From Candidatus Solibacter sp. (GTDB taxonomy: Bacteria; Acidobacteriota; Terriglobia; Bryobacterales; Bryobacteraceae), in assembly GCA_025361425.1 (NCBI GenBank), contig JANYAH010000208.1:1-37169 (forward strand): DNA of 37,169 nucleotides, given 5' to 3'. A model generated the notes under the pieces. It was not told where the DNA came from and searched no databases. It worked only from the letters and a program-made list of their open reading frames with translations. Positions 7,789 through 15,873 of this stretch are shown in pieces; position 1 is the first letter of the stretch; every line of letters begins with the position of its first letter. The position numbers and the translations under genes are program-made.

Positions 7789-8673
7789 CTACAGCGTGAG
7801 ACCCTTCAAGTACTCGCGGAAGGGGCCGCCCAGGTCGTGACGGCGCAGGGCGAATTCCACCGTCGCTTTCAGGAAGCCGAGCTTGTCGCCAGCGTCGTAG
7901 CGCGTACCTTCGAAGCGATAGGCGTAGATCGGGCGGCTGCGCAACAGGTGCCGCAGGGCGTCGGTGAGTTGGATTTCGCCGCCGCTGCCGGGGTCGATTG
8001 CCTGTAGCGAACCGAAGATCTCCGGCGTCAGAACGTAGCGTCCGATAATTGCGAGGTTGGATGGTGCTTCGCTTTGCTTAGGCTTTTCCACCAGGTTGCG
8101 GATGCGGTAGACGCGGTCGCTGTGGCCGTTGTGCATCACCGGCTCGGCGTCGATGCAACCGTAGGAAGAGATGCTCTCCGGCGGCACTTCCATGACGGCC
8201 AGCACGGGGGCGCAGAAGAAGCTGTAGATGTCCAGCAACTGGCGCAGGCAAGGCGTTTCGGCCTCGATGACGTCGTCGGCCAGCACCACGGCGAAAGGCT
8301 CTTCGCCCACCAGTTCCTTGGCACGAAGCACCGCATGGCCCAGCCCCAGTGCCTCCCTCTGGCGCACGTAGGAGACATCGATCATGTCGGAAATGTTGCG
8401 CACGATGGCCAGTAAATCTTTTTTCTTGCGCGTTTCCAGCAGGTACTCCAGTTCGAAGCTGACATCGAAGTGGTCCTCGATGGCGGTCTTGCCCCGGCCG
8501 GTCACGATGATGATGTTCTGAATGCCGGAATGAATCGCCTCCTCGACTCCGTACTGAATGATGGGCTTGTCGACGATGGGCAGCATCTCTTTCGGCTGCG
8601 CCTTGGTGGCGGGCAGAAAGCGCGTCCCGAGGCCTGCGGCGGGGAAAACGGCTTTGCGGACTTTAGCCGGCAT
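7789..8673 (-). CDS. galU: UTP-glucose-1-phosphate uridylyltransferase
   Basis: Makes UDP-glucose from UTP and glucose 1-phosphate for polysaccharide and envelope synthesis. The N-terminal nucleotide-binding signature AAGLGTRFLPATKAQPKEM is intact, followed by VDKPIIQYGVEEA, the VRQREALGLGHAV segment, FAVVLADDVI, and LVEKPK then IGRYVLTPEIF, as in bacterial GalU. The length, 294 residues, is normal for the family. The start ATG 8673 is directly ahead of the conserved N-terminus (MPAKVRKAVFPAAG). It diverges from the ferredoxin gene, with a 97-nt gap that must carry both promoters. Confidence 0.95.
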   Translation of the reverse strand: MPAKVRKAVFPAAGLGTRFLPATKAQPKEMLPIVDKPIIQYGVEEAIHSGIQNIIIVTGRGKTAIEDHFDVSFELEYLLETRKKKDLLAIVRNISDMIDVSYVRQREALGLGHAVLRAKELVGEEPFAVVLADDVIEAETPCLRQLLDIYSFFCAPVLAVMEVPPESISSYGCIDAEPVMHNGHSDRVYRIRNLVEKPKQSEAPSNLAIIGRYVLTPEIFGSLQAIDPGSGGEIQLTDALRHLLRSRPIYAYRFEGTRYDAGDKLGFLKATVEFALRRHDLGGPFREYLKGLTL

Positions 8674-8718
8674 AAACTACAGTTTGGTGCAGCGGAGGGC
8701 CCATTGGCAACTGATCAA

Positions 8719-8747
8719 TTGTATTTCCCCGTCCGCTGTGTTATGTA
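8719..8747 (+). promoter_or_regulatory. Possible promoter of the ferredoxin gene
   Basis: TTGTAT (8719-8724), 17 nt, then TATGTA (8742-8747), about 24 nt ahead of the ferredoxin ATG. The -10 match is poor; the call rests mostly on position and spacing. Confidence 0.25.
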
Positions 8748-8770
8748 TTGGTACCTGGGAAAAAACGCCA

Positions 8771-9031
8771 ATGGCATACGTAATTGCTGAACCCTGTATT
8801 GGAACCAAAGATACTGCCTGCGTCGACGCCTGCCCGGTCGATTGCATTCACCCGAAGAAGGACGAGCCCGCCTACGCGGACGCGGAACTGCTCTACATCG
8901 ACCCCGTAGAGTGTATCGACTGCGGCGCCTGCGTCCCGGTGTGCCCCGTGTCGGCCATCTTCGCTCTAGACGATCTGCCGGAGAAATGGTCGGAGTTCAC
9001 CGCAAAGAACGCGGCGTATTACGGAAAGTAG
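8771..9031 (+). CDS. 7Fe-type ferredoxin (FdxA-like)
   Basis: Small soluble electron carrier of 86 residues. Cysteines are C9, C17, C21, C25 and then C48, C51, C54, C58 in CIDCGACVPVCP. The position that would complete a CxxC pair after C9 is Thr12, the usual change in [3Fe-4S]/[4Fe-4S] ferredoxins such as FdxA, so one 3Fe and one 4Fe cluster is the likely content. The start ATG 8771 gives MAYVIAEPCIG, typical of the family; only a weak GGGA precedes it. A longer in-frame extension upstream has no family character. Partner enzymes cannot be named from the neighbours. Confidence 0.9.
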   Translation: MAYVIAEPCIGTKDTACVDACPVDCIHPKKDEPAYADAELLYIDPVECIDCGACVPVCPVSAIFALDDLPEKWSEFTAKNAAYYGK

Positions 9032-9052
9032 AGTTCTCGCCTCACGCGGAGT

Positions 9053-9074
9053 GGACAGGCCAGGGAGCCTGTCC
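9053..9074. terminator. Hairpin between converging ferredoxin and queD genes
   Basis: Perfect 8-bp stem GGACAGGC (9053-9060) and GCCTGTCC (9067-9074) around a 6-nt loop. It sits 21 nt after the ferredoxin stop and touches the queD stop. No strong T-run follows, so termination is inferred from position. The same sequence type recurs at 36506-36525, so it may instead be a repeat. Confidence 0.45.
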
Positions 9075-9448
9075 TACTTTTCGCGGTAGGTGGCGCTTGC
9101 CGTGTCGGTTTCCCAGAGCTTGACTGCGCCCACGCGCACGCCATCCCGGATACTCAAGCCCAGTTTGACTTCGTCGTGGATGTACTTGGCCATATTCTCG
9201 GCCGACGGGTTGAGCACATCGAACGGCGGGAAATCGTTGAGCCACTGATGGTCCATGCGGTCGAGCACGGAGTGGACCACGCGCTTCATTTCCACGAAAT
9301 CCACCAGCAGCCCGATGGCATCGAGCAGGTCGCCCTCCAGGGTGACTTGGCAGCGATAATTGTGGCCGTGTACGTTCTCGCATTTCCCGCGATAATTTCG
9401 CAGGGCGTGGCCGGCGGCGAATGTCTCTTCGATGGTGACTTCAAACAT
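9074..9448 (-). CDS. queD: 6-carboxy-5,6,7,8-tetrahydropterin synthase (QueD)
   Basis: Zinc enzyme of the PTPS family that converts dihydroneopterin triphosphate to 6-carboxytetrahydropterin in queuosine and deazapurine synthesis. The 124-residue protein shows EETFAAGHALRNY with a zinc histidine, GKCENVHGHNY with the catalytic cysteine and two more zinc histidines, DFVEMKRVV, LDRMDHQWLND, and the final glutamate motif WETDTASATY. ATG 9448 overlaps the helicase stop by 8 nt, so it is translated with the upstream dinG-like gene. Eukaryotic-type PTPS lacks this cysteine arrangement. Other queuosine genes are not in the window. Confidence 0.93.
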   Translation of the reverse strand: MFEVTIEETFAAGHALRNYRGKCENVHGHNYRCQVTLEGDLLDAIGLLVDFVEMKRVVHSVLDRMDHQWLNDFPPFDVLNPSAENMAKYIHDEVKLGLSIRDGVRVGAVKLWETDTASATYREK

Positions 9449-11372
9449 TGAAAAACTTCTCCACATCTGCCAATTTGGTGGTGAATCCGTAATCCGGTAA
9501 GCTGTCGAAAAAGACCTGGCCGTATCTCTGCTTGGTGATCCGGTTATCCAGCAGGACCAGCACACCGCGGTCGCTCCTGCTGCGAATCAGCCGTCCAAAT
9601 CCCTGTTTCAAGGCGATCGCCGCCTGCGGGATCTGGTAGTCGTAAAACGGATTTCCCCCGGCTTTGCGGATATCTTCAATGCGCGCGTTCACCACGGGAT
9701 CGTTGGGTACCGCAAAGGGCAGTTTATCTATGATAACGCAGCTCAACTGTTCACCCGGGACATCCACGCCCTGCCAGAAGGAGGAGGTAGCGAAAAGCAC
9801 GCAATTTGGCGTGGCTCGGAACTCCTCCAGCAGCGCGTTGCGTGGCCCCGTGCCCTGCATCAGGGTGGGGTAATCGATTTCGAGGGACACCATCTCGTAC
9901 ACCAGGCGCATCTGCTGATAGCTGGTGAAGAGGACGAAGGCGCGGCCGAGGCTGTGTTCCAGAATCTTGACCACTTCCTCAGCGGCCATCTTGGTAAAGG
10001 CGGGATTCTTCGGTTCCGGCAACTGCTGGGGGACATAGAGCAGCGCCTGCTTCTGGTAATCGAAGTGGCCGGCCACCACCAGGGTGCGCGCGTTCTCCAG
10101 CCCGAGGCGTTTTTCCGTGAATTCGAAACCGCCCGACACGGCGAGCGTGGCGCTGGTGAGCACCACGGTATCCACTTGGCGGAACAGGCGTTGGGAAACG
10201 ATGCCGGACACGTCAATGGGGGTGGCCTGGAGGAAGCAGCCCCGGCCGCGCTTATCCACCCAGTAGACGAAATTCTCGTCGTTTTCCTCCATGAGGAAGC
10301 GCAGTGCCTGGTTCAGTTCCTGGGTGCGGCGAAACAGCGGATTGATCTCCTCCGGCGGATTCTGCAGCAGCCTGAGGTGGGAGCCGATGAGTTCGAGCGC
10401 GGTGAGCAGGTTTGTGTAAACCTCCACATTTTCCTCGCGGAACGCGCCGCGGCCGGTGAAGGCGACGCGCCGGTCGCCCTCGCCGAAGAGGCCAAAGAAC
10501 TGCGTGGTCAACTCGTCCAGACGCTGTAGGATGCGGTCCAACTCCGGCGTGCCGAACTTCTTCATCCGGCTGATAAGGCCGAGATCGCGGCGCAGGTCCT
10601 GGATGCGGTAATTGCTGATGGCGACGCCGAAATACTGGCCCACCACGTCTTCGATTTCGTGGGCTTCGTCGAACACCACGGCATGATAGGCGGGCAGAAT
10701 TCCGCCCTCGTAGTTCTCATCCTTCAGCGAGAGATCGGCGAAGAAGAGGTGGTGGTTGACAATGATGATGTCGCTCTCAAGCGCGCGCTGGTGCATCAGG
10801 GTGATGAAGCAGCGGTCGTAGTTGGGGCACTTCTGGCCGCTGCACAGTTCGGTGCGGGCGTCCACCTTGGCCCAGGCGGTGGTGGACTCGGGGAGGTTCT
10901 TGATTTCGGAGCGGTCGCCGAACTCGCTGGTCTTTTCCCATTCGCGGATGATCTCGAAATCGGCGACCTCCTCGAGGCCGGTGAGCACCGGGGTGTTTTC
11001 GGCGTCGTAGATCTTCTGGCGGCAGGCGTAATTATTGCGCCCCTTCATGTAGCAGACCTTGAGGGGGCGCGCGAAGTGCTGCTGGAGGAAGGGGACGTCC
11101 TTGAAAAAAAGTTGCTCCTGGAGGGTCTTGGTCCCGGTGGAGACGATGATGCGCTTGCCGGAGAGCAGGGCGGGCACAAGGTAGGCGAGCGTCTTGCCGG
11201 TGCCGGTGCCGGCCTCGACGATGAGGTGGCGTTTATCGGCGAGGGCGGATTCGACGGCTTCGGCCATCTTCACCTGGCCGGAACGGAACTCGTAATTGGG
11301 GTGCCATTTGGACAGCGTCCCGCCCCGGCCAAAAAATTGACGGGCGTTGGCGGTACGGGCCTGAGTGGGCAT
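9441..11372 (-). CDS. dinG: DinG/YoaA-like Fe-S superfamily-2 DNA helicase
   Basis: ATP-dependent 5'-3' DNA helicase of the XPD/DinG type, acting on forked, looped or damaged DNA. Walker A is EAGTGTGKT (53-61), Walker B/motif II is DEAH (235-238), and four cysteines between them (C117, C177, C182, C188) fit the [4Fe-4S] cluster. C-terminal helicase motifs include VVLTSATL, FVLFTSYQQM, SSFWQGVDVPGE and QGFGRLIRSRSDRG. The length, 643 residues, is typical of DinG without an exonuclease domain. TAGAAT lies 12 nt upstream of the start. queD overlaps its end by 8 nt. YoaA is an equally fair name. Confidence 0.92.
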   Translation of the reverse strand: MPTQARTANARQFFGRGGTLSKWHPNYEFRSGQVKMAEAVESALADKRHLIVEAGTGTGKTLAYLVPALLSGKRIIVSTGTKTLQEQLFFKDVPFLQQHFARPLKVCYMKGRNNYACRQKIYDAENTPVLTGLEEVADFEIIREWEKTSEFGDRSEIKNLPESTTAWAKVDARTELCSGQKCPNYDRCFITLMHQRALESDIIIVNHHLFFADLSLKDENYEGGILPAYHAVVFDEAHEIEDVVGQYFGVAISNYRIQDLRRDLGLISRMKKFGTPELDRILQRLDELTTQFFGLFGEGDRRVAFTGRGAFREENVEVYTNLLTALELIGSHLRLLQNPPEEINPLFRRTQELNQALRFLMEENDENFVYWVDKRGRGCFLQATPIDVSGIVSQRLFRQVDTVVLTSATLAVSGGFEFTEKRLGLENARTLVVAGHFDYQKQALLYVPQQLPEPKNPAFTKMAAEEVVKILEHSLGRAFVLFTSYQQMRLVYEMVSLEIDYPTLMQGTGPRNALLEEFRATPNCVLFATSSFWQGVDVPGEQLSCVIIDKLPFAVPNDPVVNARIEDIRKAGGNPFYDYQIPQAAIALKQGFGRLIRSRSDRGVLVLLDNRITKQRYGQVFFDSLPDYGFTTKLADVEKFFNV

Positions 11373-11462
11373 CGGGATGGTTTGATTCTAACAAGACAGC
11401 GCCTGGACTTCGTTTAGGATAGAGCACTGCCGCTGGGAATGATCGGCGGAAGCGCGCCAAAG

Positions 11463-11894
11463 CTATAGGATGTCTTCGAGTTTCCTGCGCAATTCGGCGG
11501 TGAGGCGCGGACTTTGCCCGCCAGTGGAAATGGCAATGTGCACATCGCCGCGATGCACCCGGGCGGGCACCAGGAAGCCGCACTCTTCGGCGGAATCGGC
11601 GATGTTGGCGAAGAGTCCGCGGCCCTTGGCGGCAATGGCGATGCGGTGGTTGGTCAGCCGGTCGTTGGTGGCGGCGAAGACCAGTACCGCGCTCGCCAGG
11701 TCGGAGGCGCGGAAGCGGCGCCGCACCAACCGTACCGGCAGATCTTCGAATTCGGGCTCGCAAACCGGTGCGACCACGGTGATGCGCGCGCCGGCTTCCA
11801 GAAGTCCTCTGGTTTTGCGCAACGCGACCTTGCCGGCGCCCACTACGAGCACCGGGCGGTCTTTCAGATCGAGAAAGACGGGGTAGTGTTTCAA
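11463..11894 (-). CDS. Short siroheme synthase N-terminal protein (precorrin-2 dehydrogenase)
   Basis: Resembles the CysG N-terminal/Met8 family, which oxidises precorrin-2 with NAD+ and inserts iron to make siroheme. The Rossmann motif VLVVGAGKVALRKTRGLL is clear, followed by VVAPVCEPEFEDL, VFAATNDRLTN, and the ending HIAISTGGQSPRLTAELRRKLE. The protein stops there at about 143 residues, without the helical C-terminal part of longer members. TTG 11894 is chosen because it gives the family-like MKHYPVFLDLKDRP and lies 6 nt after TACATT. An ATG at 11930 is open but would translate the shared promoter module. Residues for ferrochelatase activity cannot be judged. Confidence 0.8.
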   Translation of the reverse strand: MKHYPVFLDLKDRPVLVVGAGKVALRKTRGLLEAGARITVVAPVCEPEFEDLPVRLVRRRFRASDLASAVLVFAATNDRLTNHRIAIAAKGRGLFANIADSAEECGFLVPARVHRGDVHIAISTGGQSPRLTAELRRKLEDIL

Positions 11895-11900
11895 TTTCAA

Positions 11901-11930
11901 AATGTAGCACGCGGCGGATAGCGAGGCCAA
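11901..11930 (-). promoter_or_regulatory. Promoter-like module, copy 2 (shared with 7701-7730)
   Basis: On the minus strand TTGGCC (11925-11930), 18 nt, then TACATT (11901-11906) preceded by TGC. Position and spacing match the copy upstream of the 7.4-kb gene. The TTG start of the siroheme gene is 6 nt downstream of the -10, so the transcript would be leaderless or nearly so. Confidence 0.5.
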
Positions 11931-11947
11931 TGGAGCGGTTGCTTAGA

Positions 11948-12052
11948 GACCACGCACCAATAACTTTTCAGGCACGGTCGTGGCGCAGCCGGCGCGGGGG
12001 CCGGCGCCACATAGCCGACGCAGCCGATGTGAAGCGATTATTGCGTGGTTCC
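11948..12052. repeat. Structured intergenic repeat containing the 28-nt dispersed repeat
   Basis: 11948-11975 is the inverted second copy of the 3.7-kb repeat (26 of 28 identical). 12038-12052 carries a partial opposite-facing copy of its end (TTATTGCGTGGTTCC). Between them a GC-rich stem-loop forms: GTGGC, bulge GCA, GCCGGC, loop GCGGGG, GCCGGC, GCCAC. The whole can fold into one long imperfect hairpin. It lies between the diverging siroheme and PSD1 genes. Confidence 0.6.
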
Positions 12053-12084
12053 TTGGTACAAGGTATCAGAGGCCGCCAACGTAT

Positions 12085-12113
12085 TTGATTTCGGCACCGA
12101 ATTGAATGACAAT
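12085..12113 (+). promoter_or_regulatory. Possible sigma-70 promoter of the PSD1 cassette
   Basis: TTGATT (12085-12090) and GACAAT (12108-12113) are 17 nt apart, each with four consensus bases. Transcription would start near 12120 and leave a 30-nt leader that contains the GGAGGGGAG ribosome site of the gene at 12151. Confidence 0.4.
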
Positions 12114-12150
12114 CTAAACAATGTATTCCATTCGGGAGGGGAGTCGAGCT

Positions 12151-14502
12151 GTGTCCCACTGGACCGCTCTAGCCCTGTTTACTGTTGCCGCTTTGCCGTG
12201 GAGCGCGGCCTGGCCGCAGACCGCGAGTCCGCGCGCCGCCGCTGCTACCGTTCCGCGTCCGCTGCTCGACCAGTATTGCGTTGGGTGTCACAACCAGAAG
12301 AACGCGACGGCCGGAGTGGCACTAAACGGTATCGACGTCGCCAATGCGGGTGGCAACGCCGCGATCCTCGAAAAGGTGCTGCGTAAGGTCCGCACGGGCG
12401 AGATGCCTCCGGCCGGCATGCCGCGTCCGGCGGCGCCCGCATCGGCTGCATTCACGAAATCCCTGGAGGGCGCACTCGACCGGGCCGCGGCGGCCAATCC
12501 CAATCCCGGACGGCCCGCCGTGCATCGCCTGAATCGCGTGGAGTATAGCAATGCGATCCGCGATGTACTGGCGCTGGACGTACAGCCGGGGTGGTCGCTC
12601 CCGGTGGACGATTCGGGTTACGGCTTCGACAACATCGGCGACGTGCTGTCGGTCTCTCCAGCTCTGCTGGAAAAGTACATGTCGGTGGCGCGCATGGTCA
12701 GCCGTATGGCCGTTGGGAACACGAACATCAAACCCTCGGTGGAAGATCTCCCCTCGAATCGCGACGGTCCGGGCGGCGGCGGGCGGGACAGAAATGAGCG
12801 GGCCAGCGACGATCTTCCCTTCGATTCGCGCGGCGGTTTTGCGCTGCGATACTACTTCCCGGTGGATGCCGAATACGTCATCCGCGTCAGGTTGAACGGC
12901 GGCGGTGATCGCCGTCTGGAAATTCGCCAGCCTGTGCCAGCGGGCTTGCGGACCATCGGGGTGACGTTCCTGCGGGAATCCTCGAAAGCCGAAGTGGCGC
13001 TCCTTGCGGGGGGGCGCGGCGGGGGGGCGCCTCCGGCGGGCCAACAGGCAGGCAGAGGGGCGGCGCCGATGGCCGAACTGGATCTGCGTTTGGATGGCGC
13101 GAAGCTGCAGCGCTTCCAAGTCCCGGAGGGCAACAATCGGCCGCAGGTTGCAGGGGTCACGATCTCCGGACCTTACAACGTCACGGGCCCCGGCGACACG
13201 CCCAGCCGCGCCCGGATCTTTGTCTGCCGCCCGGCCTCCCAGAATGATGAAGAACCTTGCGCCCGCACCATCCTGGCCGGTGTGGGACGCCGCGCCTTTC
13301 GCCGGCCGCTGGCCGACGCCGATCTGAGACCCCTGCTAACGTTTTACCGGAGCGGCCGCGAGGAGCGGGATTTTGACTTCGGCATCGAGAAAGCGCTGCG
13401 CGCGCTGTTGGTTTCTCCCGACTTCCTCTTCCGCATCGAGCAGGACCCGGAGGGCAGCGCGCCCGGCAGCGTGTATCGCATCAGCGATCTGGAACTGGCG
13501 TCGCGGCTCTCCTTCTTCCTGTGGAGCTCTGTTCCAGACGACCAGTTGCTGCTGCTGGCGGAGCAGGGCAAGTTGAAGGACCCCGCCGTGCTGGACCAGC
13601 AGGTGCGCCGCCTGCTCGAGGACCCGCGCGCGGAATCGCTGGTCGCGAATTTTGCCGGGCAGTGGCTCTACATCCGCAATCTCGCGCAACAGAAGCCGGA
13701 TCCGGATATCTTCCCCGAGTTTGACGAAAGTTTGCGGCAGAGCTTCCAGCGGGAAACCGAACTGTTCTTCCAGAACATTCTACGTGAGGACCACAGTGTG
13801 ATGGAACTGCTGGATGCCAACTATTCGTTCCTTAACCAGCGTCTGGCGGAACATTACGGAATCCCGAATATTTACGGCGCGCAATTCCGCAAGGTGACGA
13901 TGACCGACCCCAACCGCGGCGGCTTGTTGGGGCAGGGCAGCATGCTGACCACGACATCCTATCCCAACCGGACTTCGGTGGTGCAGCGCGGCAAGTGGAT
14001 TCTGGACAACCTGCTGGGCACGCCGCCTCCGCCGCCTCCGCCGGACATTCCGGAACTGGTGGCGCACGCCAAGGATGGCAGGCTGCTGACCGCGCGCGAA
14101 CAGCTTGAGCAGCACCGGTCCAATCCGGTTTGCTCCTCCTGCCATGCCCGCATGGACCCGATCGGGTTCGCGCTGGAGAACTTTGACGGCGTGGGCAAGT
14201 GGCGCGACCGGGACGGCGGCAGCGCGATCGACGCTTCGGGTAAACTTCCCGGCGGCATCCAATTTGAAAAGGCGTCCGGGCTGAAGAAGATTCTGGTGTC
14301 GGACTACCGCGACCAGTTCGAGAACACGGTCACTGAAAAGTTGCTGACCTATGCTCTGGGCCGCGGCGTGGAATATCATGACAAGCCGGCCGTGCGTTCC
14401 ATCATGCGGCAGGCCGCGCGCGACAATTTCCGTATCTCGGCGCTGATTGGCGCCATCGTAAACAGCACCCCGTTTCAAATGAGGAGGACTCCGGAACCAT
14501 GA
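12151..14502 (+). CDS. Exported PSD1-type cytochrome (DUF1587-1595-1592-1588-1585)
   Basis: Large secreted protein of the planctomycete-cytochrome/PSD1 type, common in Planctomycetes and Acidobacteria; its reaction is not established. A signal peptide (SHWTALALFTVAALPWSAAW) precedes a CVGCH haem-c motif (43-47). The DUF1587-like HRLNRVEYSNAIRDVLALD follows, then the central DUF1595/1592 region (LASRLSFFLWSSVPDDQLL), DUF1588 with a second haem-like CSSCH (661-665) in SSCHARMDPIGFALENFDG, and C-terminal DUF1585 (TEKLLTYALGRGVEY). GTG 12151 is chosen because GGAGGGGAG (12135-12143) lies 7 nt upstream and the signal peptide begins at once; an ATG at 12121 lies before that site. A Gly/Arg-rich low-complexity stretch sits near residues 285-305. 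Its last 4 nt overlap the DUF1552 gene. Confidence 0.9.
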   Translation: MSHWTALALFTVAALPWSAAWPQTASPRAAAATVPRPLLDQYCVGCHNQKNATAGVALNGIDVANAGGNAAILEKVLRKVRTGEMPPAGMPRPAAPASAAFTKSLEGALDRAAAANPNPGRPAVHRLNRVEYSNAIRDVLALDVQPGWSLPVDDSGYGFDNIGDVLSVSPALLEKYMSVARMVSRMAVGNTNIKPSVEDLPSNRDGPGGGGRDRNERASDDLPFDSRGGFALRYYFPVDAEYVIRVRLNGGGDRRLEIRQPVPAGLRTIGVTFLRESSKAEVALLAGGRGGGAPPAGQQAGRGAAPMAELDLRLDGAKLQRFQVPEGNNRPQVAGVTISGPYNVTGPGDTPSRARIFVCRPASQNDEEPCARTILAGVGRRAFRRPLADADLRPLLTFYRSGREERDFDFGIEKALRALLVSPDFLFRIEQDPEGSAPGSVYRISDLELASRLSFFLWSSVPDDQLLLLAEQGKLKDPAVLDQQVRRLLEDPRAESLVANFAGQWLYIRNLAQQKPDPDIFPEFDESLRQSFQRETELFFQNILREDHSVMELLDANYSFLNQRLAEHYGIPNIYGAQFRKVTMTDPNRGGLLGQGSMLTTTSYPNRTSVVQRGKWILDNLLGTPPPPPPPDIPELVAHAKDGRLLTAREQLEQHRSNPVCSSCHARMDPIGFALENFDGVGKWRDRDGGSAIDASGKLPGGIQFEKASGLKKILVSDYRDQFENTVTEKLLTYALGRGVEYHDKPAVRSIMRQAARDNFRISALIGAIVNSTPFQMRRTPEP

Positions 14503-15848
14503 TCGTCACCAGGAAGTTTCTGCCGCGCCGCGCGTTTCTGCGCGGTCTCGGCACCACATTGGCCCTGCCCCTGCTAGACTCCATGATTCCGGCGCTGGCC
14601 GTGGCCGGTGCGGCCAAACCCGTGGTCCGCCTGGGATTTGTTTATCACCCGGTCGGCATGATTCTGGACAAGTGGATGCCTATCACGGAAGGCACGGGCT
14701 TCGAGTTCACGCCCACCATGAAGGCGCTGGAACCGTTCCGCGAACACCTCACCGTATTCACCGGCCTGGCGCAGGTGAACGGCAGGGCGTTGGGCGATGG
14801 CGCGGGCGACCATGCGCGCGAGGGCGCCACCTGGCTGACCGGCGTGCATCCCAAGAAGACTGAAGGCGTCGGCATCCGCGCGGGGATCTCCGCCGACCAA
14901 CTGGCCGCGCGCGAGTTGGGCAAGAGCACGCAACTGGCTTCGCTCGAACTGGGCCTGGAGGGTCCGTCGCTGGCGGGAGGGTGCGACTCGGGGTATAGCT
15001 GCGCGTACACGAATACGGTCTCCTGGCGCGGCACCACCACGCCGCTACCGGTGGAAGTCAATCCCCGCGCCGTGTTCGAACGCCTCTTCGGCGATGGCGA
15101 GAGCACAGACCCGGCGGCACGGCTGGCGGCGCTCAAGGAGCAGCGTAGCATTCTCGACTACGTTTCCGGCAGCATCGACCGCCTGGAAACCAAGATTGGC
15201 ACCCGCGACCGCCACAAGCTCAGCGAATACCTGGAAGCCATCCGCGACATCGAACGGCGGATACAGAAAGCCGAGCAGCAGAGCGCCGAGGTGAAAATCC
15301 CGTCGATGGAGCGGCCCGGTTCCGCCCCCGAGGCGTTCGAAGATCATGCCAAGCTCATGATGGACCTGCAAGTCATGGCGTTCCAGACGGACATGACGCG
15401 TGTGATTTCGTTCATGCTGGGGCGCGCCGGCAGCAACCGGCCGTATCGCCAGATCGGCATCTCAGACGGGCACCACTCCATCACGCATCACCAGAACGAT
15501 CCGGTGAAGATCGCTAATGTCGCCAAGATCGACGCGTACCTGGTGCAGACGTTCGCGTACTTCCTGCAGAAGCTGAAAGACACGCCCGATGGCGACGGCA
15601 GCCTGCTGGATCACAGCCTGATTCTCTACGGCAGCGGTCTGGGCGACGCCAATGTCCACACGCACCACGAACTGCCCACCGCCGTGTTGGGCGGCGGCGC
15701 GGGCCAACTGAAGGGCGGAAGGCACCTCAAGTACCCGAAGGACACTCCGCTGAACAACCTGTTGGTGAGCCTGCTGCACAAGGGCGGTGTGTCCACGGAG
15801 AATTTCGGCGACGCCACGGGCGAACTCGAACATCTCTCCGGCACCTAA
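14499..15848 (+). CDS. DUF1552 protein with Tat-like signal
   Basis: Usual partner of PSD1-type cytochromes; function unproven. It starts with a twin-arginine-like signal (LPRRAFLRGLGTTLALPLL) and continues with family segments VRLGFVYHPVGM, LTVFTGLAQVNG, DHAREGATWLTGVHPKKTEG, LELGLEGPSLAGGCDSGYSCAY, and near the C-terminus ISDGHHSITHHQND and LILYGSGLGDANVHTHHELPT. The 449-residue length is normal. The start ATG overlaps the PSD1 stop (ATGA) and has AGGAGGA 12 nt upstream, so the two are translated together. The histidine-rich C-terminal part suggests a metal site, by inference only. Confidence 0.9.
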   Translation: MIVTRKFLPRRAFLRGLGTTLALPLLDSMIPALAVAGAAKPVVRLGFVYHPVGMILDKWMPITEGTGFEFTPTMKALEPFREHLTVFTGLAQVNGRALGDGAGDHAREGATWLTGVHPKKTEGVGIRAGISADQLAARELGKSTQLASLELGLEGPSLAGGCDSGYSCAYTNTVSWRGTTTPLPVEVNPRAVFERLFGDGESTDPAARLAALKEQRSILDYVSGSIDRLETKIGTRDRHKLSEYLEAIRDIERRIQKAEQQSAEVKIPSMERPGSAPEAFEDHAKLMMDLQVMAFQTDMTRVISFMLGRAGSNRPYRQIGISDGHHSITHHQNDPVKIANVAKIDAYLVQTFAYFLQKLKDTPDGDGSLLDHSLILYGSGLGDANVHTHHELPTAVLGGGAGQLKGGRHLKYPKDTPLNNLLVSLLHKGGVSTENFGDATGELEHLSGT

Positions 15849-15873
15849 GGGCGCGGCGGTTCAGGGGGCACTC

